A stretch of 14,268 nt of DNA from positions 1 to 14,268 of the forward strand of contig JAFDGP010000033.1 of assembly GCA_019309245.1 (NCBI GenBank). The letters run 5' to 3'. Origin of the DNA: Deltaproteobacteria bacterium. Its GTDB lineage: Bacteria > Desulfobacterota > Desulfobacteria > Desulfobacterales > C00003060. The notes beneath the pieces were generated by a model. It was not told where the DNA came from. It saw nothing but the letters and a program-made list of their open reading frames with translations, and searched no databases. Positions within the stretch are counted from its first letter, which is position 1, and every line of letters starts with the position of its first letter. The position numbers were made by a program, and so were the translations under genes. Shown in pieces: positions 8,090 through 13,970 of the stretch.

Positions 8090-8106
8090 ACAACGGGTCA
8101 AGAAAG

Positions 8107-8360
8107 CCCAAATCCACCGGTTGCCGAGTTTGCCGGAGATGCGAGGCGATGGGCGCGCCGACGTACTTGTGTACTTCAAGCGCCCACCAACAAAGCAGCT
8201 CCGGTAAAATCGGCAGCCCCGAAGGGCCAAAAAAACGAAGATAAAAATGGGGCTGCCTACGCTCAAGCCAGGGGAAACGTTTCAACGAGCACTTTTCTGT
8301 TAACGCACAGCAATTACGTGAAAAGGATCCCATCTTCGTTTTTTTGGCGGTGGATTTGGG
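8107..8360 (+). repeat. Structured dispersed repeat, copy B (full length, 254 bp)
   Basis: Bounded by perfect 13-bp terminal inverted repeats CCCAAATCCACCG (8107-8119) and CGGTGGATTTGGG (8348-8360). AAAG flanks it on both sides (8103-8106, 8361-8364), a possible 4-bp target duplication. Hairpin 1 pairs 8150-8155 with 8181-8186; hairpin 2 pairs 8195-8202 with 8249-8256. In hairpin 2 the fifth pair is C-G where copies A and C have A-T, a compensatory change. An additional 16-bp perfect inverted repeat links 8227-8242 with 8332-8347 (CCAAAAAAACGAAGAT and its complement), allowing an alternative fold. The right end lies 15 bp before the sulfite reductase start. Confidence 0.88.
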
Positions 8361-8375
8361 AAAGGGGGAGCGGCC

Positions 8376-9029
8376 ATGTCAGAGCATCCAAGAGGCGCCA
8401 TTTTGCAGCGAGACAAACAGACATACGCAATCGTTCCAAGAAGTCCGGTTGGCTTGGTCAAGCCGGAACAGCTGGAGAACCTGGTTAAAGTCGTGCGCAA
8501 GTACGACATACCGATCATCAAGATTACCTCTGGCCAACGTTTTGCTCTGGTTGGAATCAAGGAAGAGGATATTGAGAGTATCTGGAAGGACCTTGGAATG
8601 GATGTGGGCAGGGCCACAGAGCTTTGTCTTCACTACGTCCAGGCCTGCCCTGGGACGGCCGTGTGCAAGTATGGGGTTCAGGACTCACTCGGGCTCGGGA
8701 TGGAGATAGAGGAGTTTTTCTCGGGCATGGAGCTTCCTGCAAAGGTGAAAATCGGGGTTTCCGGCTGTCCCTTCTGCTGCGCGGAAAGTTTTGTTCGAGA
8801 TATCGGTCTATTCGGGAAAAAAGACGGTTGGACGTTCATTGTCGGGGGCAGTTCCGCGCGTCGGCCACGAATCGGAGACGTGATTGCGGAAGGATTGTCT
8901 AAACAGGAAGTGACCGATTTGGCCAAAAAGGCTCTGGACTATTATGGAAAGAATGGAAAAAAACGGGAACGGATGGCCAGGTTCGTGGATAGAATAGGGA
9001 TCGAAAACGTCAAGGCCGCGATCCTGTAA
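8376..9029 (+). CDS. Small (assimilatory-type) siroheme sulfite/nitrite reductase family protein
   Basis: This 217-residue protein matches the low-molecular-mass assimilatory-type sulfite reductases of sulfate reducers such as Desulfovibrio vulgaris (about 218 residues, one siroheme, one [4Fe-4S]). An N-terminal nitrite/sulfite reductase ferredoxin-like half domain (about 10-70, PVGLVKPEQLENL) precedes the cofactor motif. The cluster and siroheme ligands are Cys91-X5-Cys97 (CPGTAVC) and Cys131-X3-Cys135 (CPFCC; the middle Cys134 is extra). It is expected to reduce sulfite (or nitrite) by six electrons in the cytoplasm, with an unknown donor. A GGGGGAG box (8364-8370) precedes ATG 8376, directly against the end of repeat copy B. 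The stop is 24 bases before arfB in the same frame, so the two may be co-transcribed. The true substrate is not shown by sequence. Confidence 0.88.
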   Translation: MSEHPRGAILQRDKQTYAIVPRSPVGLVKPEQLENLVKVVRKYDIPIIKITSGQRFALVGIKEEDIESIWKDLGMDVGRATELCLHYVQACPGTAVCKYGVQDSLGLGMEIEEFFSGMELPAKVKIGVSGCPFCCAESFVRDIGLFGKKDGWTFIVGGSSARRPRIGDVIAEGLSKQEVTDLAKKALDYYGKNGKKRERMARFVDRIGIENVKAAIL

Positions 9030-9053
9030 CGCTCCATCTCCATTGGTTCGACC

Positions 9054-9482
9054 TTGATCGCCGTCACCCGACATATCGCGATTGATGAAAAGGCCCTGTT
9101 TTTTGTTTTCGTCAAAGCCTCGGGGCCGGGGGGGCAGAACGTGAACAAGGTGGCCACAGCCGTTCAGCTCCGGTTTGACGTGGATGGTTGTCGGACACTG
9201 GCCGACCCTGTTCGGCATCGCCTAAAGATGCTCGCCGGGACAAAGCTTACCCGGCGGGGGATCCTGGTCATCGAGGCGAAACGTTTCCGCACTCAGGAAC
9301 GCAACCGGCAAGACGCACTCGACCGGCTGATTGCCTTGATCCGCAGGGCCGCTCAACCGGTAAGGCCCCGGAAAAAGACCGCGCCGACCCCGGCATCCAA
9401 AGAACGCAAGCTCGCCGCAAAACGCCGCCGCAGCCGCATTAAGGCGCTGCGGGGCAGGGTCAATGTTATAGAAGACCAGTAA
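9054..9482 (+). CDS. arfB: Alternative ribosome-rescue factor B (peptidyl-tRNA hydrolase, YaeJ-like)
   Basis: This 142-residue release-factor-like hydrolase frees peptidyl-tRNA from ribosomes stalled without a stop codon. The catalytic GGQ loop is present (ASGPGGQNVNK, residues about 22-32), followed by the ATAVQLRFDV strand. The basic tail (KERKLAAKRRRSRIKALRG) threads into the empty mRNA channel in characterised ArfB proteins. Length and layout match E. coli ArfB (140 residues), and there is no codon-recognition domain, which excludes RF1/RF2. The start is TTG 9054: no ATG or GTG is in frame after the preceding stop, and the encoded MIAVTRHIAID aligns with E. coli MIVISRHVAIP. It may be translated from the sulfite reductase transcript. 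Confidence 0.92.
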   Translation: MIAVTRHIAIDEKALFFVFVKASGPGGQNVNKVATAVQLRFDVDGCRTLADPVRHRLKMLAGTKLTRRGILVIEAKRFRTQERNRQDALDRLIALIRRAAQPVRPRKKTAPTPASKERKLAAKRRRSRIKALRGRVNVIEDQ

Positions 9483-9547
9483 TGGGTTCCTGTTCTCAAC
9501 TTCCGCCCTGTTTTTTTTCAACATAGAAAGACTGTTCCTGAGGGCTC

Positions 9548-9597
9548 CCCAAATCCACCGCCAAGAAAACGAAGGGTGGACTATTTTTCGTGATAAT
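9548..9597 (-). repeat. Structured repeat, right-end fragment E
   Basis: On the minus strand this matches about 50 bp of the right end of copy B, ending in CGGTGGATTTGGG (9560-9548) after CTTCGTTTTCTTGG. The rest of the element is absent. It lies 65 bp downstream of arfB. Confidence 0.7.
9554..9587 (+). terminator. Possible intrinsic terminator after arfB, formed within repeat fragment E
   Basis: TCCACC (9554-9559) can pair with GGTGGA (9575-9580) around a 15-base loop, followed by CTATTTTT. The stem is short, so this is a weak call. A T8 run at 9511-9518 has no convincing stem. Confidence 0.3.
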
Positions 9598-9792
9598 TTT
9601 TTCTTGTCCGGGCTGGCTCGTGAAATTCGGCATTTGGATTCAAGCAGGGTGGTTGTGAATCGGTGCACGATTTTCGGGCTCTTCTGATGAGAATAGGTTA
9701 GAGGGTTTTCGGTGTGCTTTGGGTGAATGAGGCGGTGTGCGATTGCTGCCGGCCGGTGCACGGGTCGTTGGAAAGTTGGGCGGTTTCAGTGA
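9598..9792. other. Intergenic stretch before the phd remnant, nothing recognised
   Basis: Short unsupported reading frames only. GGTGCACG occurs twice (near 9661 and 9755) without other structure. Upstream of arfB's neighbour region no promoter can be assigned with confidence. Confidence 0.4.
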
Positions 9793-10032
9793 CCGGCCGT
9801 ATCCGGGGAAACCTGCGCGGACCTTAGGAAAAAGGCATCTGTCTTCCTGACTGAGGTGGAGCATGGCGAAAGTATTGTGCTCTTACGACGTGGAAAGCCT
9901 ATTGCTGAAATAATTCCCTTCTCCGACAGGGCACGGCAAACGCCATCTTGGAAACGGCCTGGCATTCGTTTGCAAATTCAAGGGAGCGATCTTTCATCAG
10001 CCATTTTGGAAGAACGCGAGTCTGAATTATGA
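9793..10032 (+). pseudogene. Phd/YefM-type antitoxin, 5'-degraded
   Basis: A reading frame missing from simple start-to-stop searches runs from just after TGA 9790-9792 to TGA 10030-10032. It reads ADLRKKASVFLTEVEHGESI, then VLLRRGKPIAEIIPFSD, matching the Phd fold core and its RRGKP-A-I-P hallmark. It ends TPSWKRPGIRL...LSSAILEERESEL, the toxin-binding tail common to Phd partners of PIN toxins. No ATG, GTG or TTG start is available at the expected N-terminus; the nearest GTG (9856) would remove the DNA-binding part. The stop overlaps the PIN start as ATGA, the usual coupling in these operons. It is probably inactive, though an unusual start cannot be excluded. Confidence 0.7.
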
Positions 10033-10313
10033 AGCTTTTTGTCGATTCATCCGCTTTTGCCAAAAGATATGTCTTTGAAGACGGCAGCGAAATTGTAGAT
10101 GACCTTTTCTCGTTATCCATATGCGGATATTTTGCAATGCCAGTTCGTAAAAGTCAGGATTTCTTTTCGAGGACCGGCTCCAAAGACAACAGATGGGGCG
10201 TCCAAAAAGGGGCGAGACCATCAGTACGTCATTGCCTGCTTGTCGTTGTGCTTAAATTCCAGAGGATTGACATTTCGTTGGAAATTTCTTACCATAACGC
10301 CATCGATCAATAA
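10029..10313 (+). pseudogene. PIN-domain (VapC-like) toxin, truncated
   Basis: ATG 10029 begins MKLFVDSSAFAKRYVFEDGSEIVDDLFSLS (given in pieces: MKLFVDSSAFAKRY, then VFEDGSEIVDDLFSLS), the standard N-terminus of Phd-linked PIN toxins with the first catalytic aspartate (D6). After about residue 30 similarity stops. The frame continues to 10313 (94 codons) with unrelated, low-complexity residues and lacks the downstream acidic residues and the usual MDALH motif. A working toxin of this type is roughly 130-150 residues. The toxin has lost its active site, consistent with decay of the partner antitoxin. Confidence 0.75.
10267..10295 (+). promoter_or_regulatory. Possible promoter of vapB
   Basis: TTGACA (10267-10272), a 17-bp spacer, then TACCAT (10290-10295). 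It is 31 bases before vapB. The -35 is perfect and the -10 weak. Confidence 0.4.
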
Positions 10314-10326
10314 AAAGGGGCTCGTG

Positions 10327-10533
10327 ATGCAAACGACTATATCGAGCAAATATCAGGTGGTAATCCCAAAGGCGGTCAGAGAACGCCTTAACCTGAAGCC
10401 GAAACAGAAAATGACGGTTATTGAGAAAGACAGGATGCTCGTCCTGATTCCTCACACGTCGCTCGAAGAGTTGAGGGGCATTGCCGCAGGTGCAGATACG
10501 GATAACTGCCGGGAAAAGACGGATCGCTTCTGA
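10327..10533 (+). CDS. vapB: VapB-type AbrB/MazE-fold antitoxin, apparently orphan
   Basis: This 68-residue swapped-hairpin AbrB-family antitoxin begins MQTTISSKYQVVIPKAVRERL, with the SpoVT/AbrB signature SSKYQVVIPKAVRERLNLKP at residues 6-25. It ends CREKTDRF, the usual toxin-binding tail (the ENIREK-DRL type) of VapB proteins paired with PIN toxins. AAAGGGG lies upstream of ATG 10327. The gene looks intact and full length, but no complete VapC follows; only a short fragment resembling a VapC C-terminus remains. It might still bind its own operator or neutralise a related toxin encoded elsewhere. Confidence 0.85.
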   Translation: MQTTISSKYQVVIPKAVRERLNLKPKQKMTVIEKDRMLVLIPHTSLEELRGIAAGADTDNCREKTDRF

Positions 10534-10600
10534 TTGTAAAATCGTGACTTCAGACTCGGACCTGAAAGATCAAACCAACGTGACGTATATACAGAAATAA
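10526..10600 (+). pseudogene. Remnant of VapC toxin C-terminus
   Basis: Immediately after vapB, in the +1 frame relative to it, the sequence reads KIVTSDSDLKDQTNVTYIQK and stops at TAA 10598-10600. It resembles the last strand and helix of PIN toxins (the VTSD-DFK...V-YI pattern with the fourth acidic residue). The roughly 110 preceding residues are missing. The vapB stop region (CTGATTGTA) also looks like an overlapping VapC start (LIV...), so an internal deletion in vapC is the simplest reading. The fragment is short, so confidence is moderate. Confidence 0.45.
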
Positions 10601-10662
10601 TGGCCCATTTCCATTTTGAATCGCGGGCTTGTCAGCCGTTTTTAGCCAGCTTTTAATATTAC

Positions 10663-10741
10663 CTCCAACCCGGCCTTTTCGGTTAACACGCTGCAGTCGT
10701 ACCAAAAAGAACTCCATCGTTTTCTTGGCGGTGGATTTGGG
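10663..10741 (+). repeat. Structured repeat, right-end fragment D
   Basis: About 80 bp matching the right third of copies A and B, including CTTTTCGGTTAACAC, the GTTTTCTTGG segment and the terminal CGGTGGATTTGGG (10729-10741). It ends 29 bp before the 5'-nucleotidase start. Confidence 0.8.
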
Positions 10742-10770
10742 GTAAACCCGGACGCACCGGAGGGATCTTT

Positions 10771-12531
10771 ATGCGGCATCGTCGATACCTGCAAATAGCG
10801 GCGATTCTGTCGGCAGCCCTGCTGGGATGGGGGGTGTTGCCGAATGGGGCGGCCCGAAATGCCTGGGCCTCCAGGCCGCTGATCCTGACCATTATCCACG
10901 TCAATGACACCCACGCCCATCTTGCCCCAACACCGATCGCCCTGGTGATCGGCGGCGAGCGGGTTACCCTGGAAGCTGGCGGTTTTGCGCGTCTGGCCTC
11001 CAAGGTTGCGGCGGTGCGAAAAAGGGTTGTGCATCCCTTGTTGCTTCACGGAGGCGATGTCTTCCAGGGCACGCTCTATTTTGCCCGCTATGAAGGCCTG
11101 GCCGATCTTGCGCTGATGAACCTGATCGGGTTTGACGCCATGGCCGCGGGAAATCACGAGTTTGATAAAGGCCCGGCGGTGTTCGCGCGCTTCGTCAAGG
11201 GCGCTCGGTTTCCGGTGCTTGCCGCCAACGTGGATGCTTCCGGCAACCCCGCACTGGCCGGCTGCCTGCTCCCTTACGTGGTAAAATCCTTTGATGGGGA
11301 AAGGGTCGCCATTGTCGGGCTCGCACCGCCTGAGACCCCGTGGATTTCGGCCCCCGGCCGGGGCGTGACCTTTTCCGATCCCATGCGGGTTACAAAAGAC
11401 GTGGTGAAAAGGCTTGAGGCCCAGGGGATCGACAAGATTATCGTGTTATCCCACTGCGGGTATGACCAGGATATCAAGATGGCCAAATCCATCAACGGCG
11501 TGGACATCATCGTAGGCGGACATTCGCATACCCTTCTGGGGGATTTTCATCAAATGGGCCTGACTTCCAGAGGGCCTTATCCGACCGGGGTGAAGACCCC
11601 TTCGGGTGCGCCCGTCTTTGTGGTACAGGCCTGGGAGTCGGCCAAGGTCGTCGGGGTGCTGCACGTAGGTTTTGACGACCATGGGGTGGTTACCGCCTGC
11701 CACGGGCACCCCGTGATCCTTTGCGGGAACACCTTTTGGACCAGGACCAGGGGCGGTGAAAAGGTTCCTGTGAGCCCGGGACGGCGCACCCGCCTCCTGG
11801 CGCTTGTCGATGCGGCTGCGGATATCGAGGTAACCGCGGAAGACAAAGACGCCCTGACGATTCTGGCCACCTATGACCAAGGCATTGAAGCCCTTCGGCG
11901 CGAGGTGATTGCAAGGGCGGCCCGGGACCTTGTGCACACGCGGATTCCGGGCCGGCGGGACCTGGATGCCGGAGATGTCGAGGTTCGGATCAGTGATGTC
12001 GCTCCCCTGGTGGCACAGGCCATGCTGTGGAAGGTTCGTGATGCGGGGTTTGCTGTTCAGATCTTTGTCCAGAATGCCGGGGGAATAAGATCCGGCATCG
12101 CAAAAGGACCGGTCAGTGCCGCTCAGGCCTATGAGGTGCTGCCCTTTGGCAACACGCTGTGGGTGATCCGGCTTTCCGGCAAGGCCGTCCGAACCACCCT
12201 GGAAAAGGCCGTATCCCGTGGCGGTGGGGCCTTTCCCTATGTGGCGGGCATGCGGTATCGAGCACGCAAGCAGGGGCGAAAAGGATTCCGCGTCACGGGA
12301 ATCGAAGTGGAAGGAGAGCATGGAACCTGGATCCCGCTCAACGACCATGCGACTTATCTTCTGGCGACCAACGGTTATCTGGCCAAGGGCGGCAATGGGT
12401 ACCGGGCATTCAAGCGCGTGCGTGCCTATCGCCAGGATACCGGTCTGGAGGACGCCGAGGCCTTCATCGAGTACGCCAGGCACATGAAGGTGCTTGACAG
12501 GCCGGAAGAAACCGGCGTGCTTCTCCACTGA
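10771..12531 (+). CDS. Exported 5'-nucleotidase / UshA-like metallophosphatase
   Basis: This 586-residue secreted enzyme has a Sec signal peptide (about 1-33, basic RHRR start, hydrophobic core, cleavage after AWA). The metallophosphoesterase domain carries all dimetal motifs: HVNDTHAHL (D46, H48), LLLHGGDVFQG (D96), AAGNHEFD (N128, H129), LSHCGYD (H228) and VGGHSHT (H251, H253). The C-terminal 5'-nucleotidase domain has NAGGIRSG (435-442), LPFGNTLWVIRLSG (457-470) and FPYVAG (488-493), the substrate-binding half. It would hydrolyse nucleotide monophosphates or similar phosphoesters (as UshA also does for UDP-sugars) in the periplasm to scavenge nucleosides and phosphate. GGAGGG (10759-10764) precedes ATG 10771. 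It is a single-gene unit closed by the terminator at 12573-12606. The exact substrate is not determinable. Confidence 0.94.
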   Translation: MRHRRYLQIAAILSAALLGWGVLPNGAARNAWASRPLILTIIHVNDTHAHLAPTPIALVIGGERVTLEAGGFARLASKVAAVRKRVVHPLLLHGGDVFQGTLYFARYEGLADLALMNLIGFDAMAAGNHEFDKGPAVFARFVKGARFPVLAANVDASGNPALAGCLLPYVVKSFDGERVAIVGLAPPETPWISAPGRGVTFSDPMRVTKDVVKRLEAQGIDKIIVLSHCGYDQDIKMAKSINGVDIIVGGHSHTLLGDFHQMGLTSRGPYPTGVKTPSGAPVFVVQAWESAKVVGVLHVGFDDHGVVTACHGHPVILCGNTFWTRTRGGEKVPVSPGRRTRLLALVDAAADIEVTAEDKDALTILATYDQGIEALRREVIARAARDLVHTRIPGRRDLDAGDVEVRISDVAPLVAQAMLWKVRDAGFAVQIFVQNAGGIRSGIAKGPVSAAQAYEVLPFGNTLWVIRLSGKAVRTTLEKAVSRGGGAFPYVAGMRYRARKQGRKGFRVTGIEVEGEHGTWIPLNDHATYLLATNGYLAKGGNGYRAFKRVRAYRQDTGLEDAEAFIEYARHMKVLDRPEETGVLLH

Positions 12532-12572
12532 CAGGGCGATGGGGCTTTGAACGCAACTGAGCGCCCTCGAAT

Positions 12573-12606
12573 CCGGGCTTTTCCAAAGAGCCCGGCTTTT
12601 TGTTTT
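12573..12606 (+). terminator. Rho-independent terminator of the 5'-nucleotidase gene
   Basis: CCGGGCT (12573-12579) pairs perfectly with AGCCCGG (12589-12595) around a nine-base loop, followed by CTTTTTGTTTT. It lies 42 bases after the stop codon and separates the gene from the SRP RNA promoter. Confidence 0.9.
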
Positions 12607-12646
12607 CGGCGACGGACAGGGCCAAATCGTGTGGTCGGTTTTGACA

Positions 12647-12675
12647 TTGAAATCAGCGGATCTTTGGACTATAAA
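12647..12675 (+). promoter_or_regulatory. Promoter of the SRP RNA gene
   Basis: TTGAAA (12647-12652), a 17-bp spacer, TATAAA (12670-12675). The expected start is seven bases downstream at 12682, exactly the first base of the SRP RNA terminal helix. Confidence 0.75.
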
Positions 12676-12681
12676 AAATAC

Positions 12682-12944
12682 TTGGCTGTGCTAGGCGGGG
12701 AGTTAGCGGTGCCCTGTCACCCGAAATCCGCTTACGCGGGGCTGAATTCCCTTTTTAGGGCTCAGGGTTTTGCGTCTCATGGGGGGTCCCCGGCCGGGCG
12801 CCACGCAACAGGAGGTTGCGAACCCCGTCAGGTCCGGGAGGAAGCAGCGGTAAGCGAACCGACCTGTGTCGTGGTCAGACTTCGGCCAACCTATGACAAC
12901 CCGCGGGATCGTGGAACAGGGCTCGAGGAAGGGTGCACAGCCAA
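12682..12944 (+). ncRNA. ffs: Signal recognition particle RNA, large (Bacillus scRNA-like) type
   Basis: This is the RNA scaffold of the SRP, which binds Ffh and targets nascent membrane and exported proteins. The universal domain IV core CAGGTCCGGGAGGAAGC (within 12827-12848) is present. The 5' part, GTGCTAGGCGGGGAG then GCGGTGCCCTG, closely matches the Alu domain of the 6S-type B. subtilis scRNA, including the GGTGC loop. The ends close perfectly: TTGGCTGTGC (12682-12691) pairs with GCACAGCCAA (12935-12944). The length of about 263 nt is that of the large form, not the roughly 100-nt 4.5S form of E. coli. The apical tetraloop is GGGA rather than the usual GGAA; it is still GNRA-type. The 3' end is set by pairing and could extend a few bases. 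Confidence 0.92.
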
Positions 12945-13013
12945 ATTTACCCCAGCGTTCGGGGATATTCGCATCCAACCGTCCCCCCAGGACAATCCCC
13001 GGTAGAGGCGCCG

Positions 13014-13970
13014 GTGGCCAAACGGTATAACGATTTCAACGGCTATCTCAAAAGAGCCTTCGGTTGCAGGGTACAAAAGCTGACAATCGATGTCGGCTTT
13101 TCGTGCCCGAATCGGGATGGAACCCTGTCCTCCCTTGGGTGTTTGTTTTGTGACGGACGCGGGTCCGGCTCCGGGGCGCATCAACAGGGTCTGTCTGTTT
13201 CCGCACAGATCGCCCAAGGCAAGGCCAGGCTTGGCAAGCGCTATCACGCCAGAAAATTCATGGCGTATTTCCAGGCTTTTACAAATACCTATGCAGAGGT
13301 GCCGGTCCTTCGCAAGCGATATGACGAGGCCGTCTCAGATCCGGACGTGGTCGGGCTGGCAATCGGGACGAGGCCCGATTGTGTGGACGAAAAAAAACTG
13401 GACCTGATCGAAAGCTACGCCCGAACGCACATGGTTTGGATCGAATATGGGCTTCAGTCCATGCATGACAGGACCCTGACCGACATGAACCGGGGGCATA
13501 CCTTCAAGGATTTTGTCCGTGCCGTGGAAATGACCCGGGGCCACGGGATCTTGGTCTGTGCCCATGTGATTATCGGCCTTCCGGGTGAATCTAAAAACGA
13601 TGTCGTCCAGACCGCAGATGCCCTGGCGGCACTGGAGATTGACGGTGTCAAGATACACAGTCTTTACATCCAGGACGACACGCCTCTGGCTGAGCGATAT
13701 CGATCCGGAAAGGTCCCGCTTCTGGATCGCGACACCTATGTGGACTGGGTGGTGGCGTTTCTGGAACACCTTCCCCAACGCACGGTCATACAACGCCTTA
13801 CCGGAGATCCTCACCGGGATTTGCTGGTGGCTCCTGCATGGACCCTGGACAAATACGAGACGTTGAAGCGCATCGACACCGCCCTTGAGCGGCTCGGAAC
13901 CGCGCAGGGAGCGATGGTGCGGGGGCGCCCAAATCCACCGCCAAAAAAACGAAGATCGAATTGTTTTTAA
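13014..13970 (+). CDS. YhcC-type radical SAM protein (TIGR01212 family)
   Basis: This 318-residue radical SAM enzyme has the unusual cluster motif Cys31-X11-Cys43-X2-Cys46 (GFSCPNRDGTLSSLGCLFCD), as in E. coli YhcC. Other family blocks are YFQAFTNTYAEVPVLR, VGLAIGTRPDCVDEKKLDL, WIEYGLQSMHDRTL, MNRGHTF, VCAHVIIGLPGES and DGVKIHSLYI. The cluster would bind S-adenosylmethionine and make a 5'-deoxyadenosyl radical; the substrate of the family is not established. The frame is open from 12933, but that would overlap the SRP RNA; GTG 13014, followed by AKRYNDFNGYLK, matches the family N-terminus. The last residues (RPNPPPKKRRSNCF) and the stop come from inserted repeat copy C, replacing the original C-terminus after about ERLGTAQG. 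The gene follows the SRP RNA by 69 bp and has no clear promoter of its own. Confidence 0.9.
   Translation: MAKRYNDFNGYLKRAFGCRVQKLTIDVGFSCPNRDGTLSSLGCLFCDGRGSGSGAHQQGLSVSAQIAQGKARLGKRYHARKFMAYFQAFTNTYAEVPVLRKRYDEAVSDPDVVGLAIGTRPDCVDEKKLDLIESYARTHMVWIEYGLQSMHDRTLTDMNRGHTFKDFVRAVEMTRGHGILVCAHVIIGLPGESKNDVVQTADALAALEIDGVKIHSLYIQDDTPLAERYRSGKVPLLDRDTYVDWVVAFLEHLPQRTVIQRLTGDPHRDLLVAPAWTLDKYETLKRIDTALERLGTAQGAMVRGRPNPPPKKRRSNCF

Noticed and set aside
7887..8333. Minus-strand open frame in repeat copy B (and the similar ones in copies A and C) encoding an apparently conserved peptide with PILP-LLCWWA-EVHKYVGAPIASHL
   Set aside because: The similarity follows from the nucleotide repeat. Copy C has a one-base deletion that breaks the frame, there is no conserved start or ribosome site, and base pairing is preserved instead. 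I treat it as noncoding.
7084..8360. Repeat copies A and B as a CRISPR array or riboswitch tandem
   Set aside because: Units are about 1 kb apart, 255 bp long and separated by a gene. There are no regular short repeats with spacers and no match to a riboswitch core that I recognise.
8027..8364. Target-site duplication AAAG around repeat copy B as proof of transposition
   Set aside because: Four bases can match by chance, and copy C shows no corresponding duplication. I mention it only as possible.
9505..9518. CCCTG followed by eight T, as an arfB terminator
   Set aside because: Only a five-base stem with a loop of nearly 50 bases can be drawn, which is not convincing.
11446..12528. Long minus-strand open frame opposite the 5'-nucleotidase gene
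   Set aside because: It is a shadow of the high-GC coding strand; the translation shows no recognisable domain and the plus-strand gene is unequivocal.
12933..13013. Upstream extension of the radical SAM gene to GTG 12933
   Set aside because: It would overlap the SRP RNA terminal helix, and the extra 27 residues have no family similarity. GTG 13014 matches the normal N-terminus.
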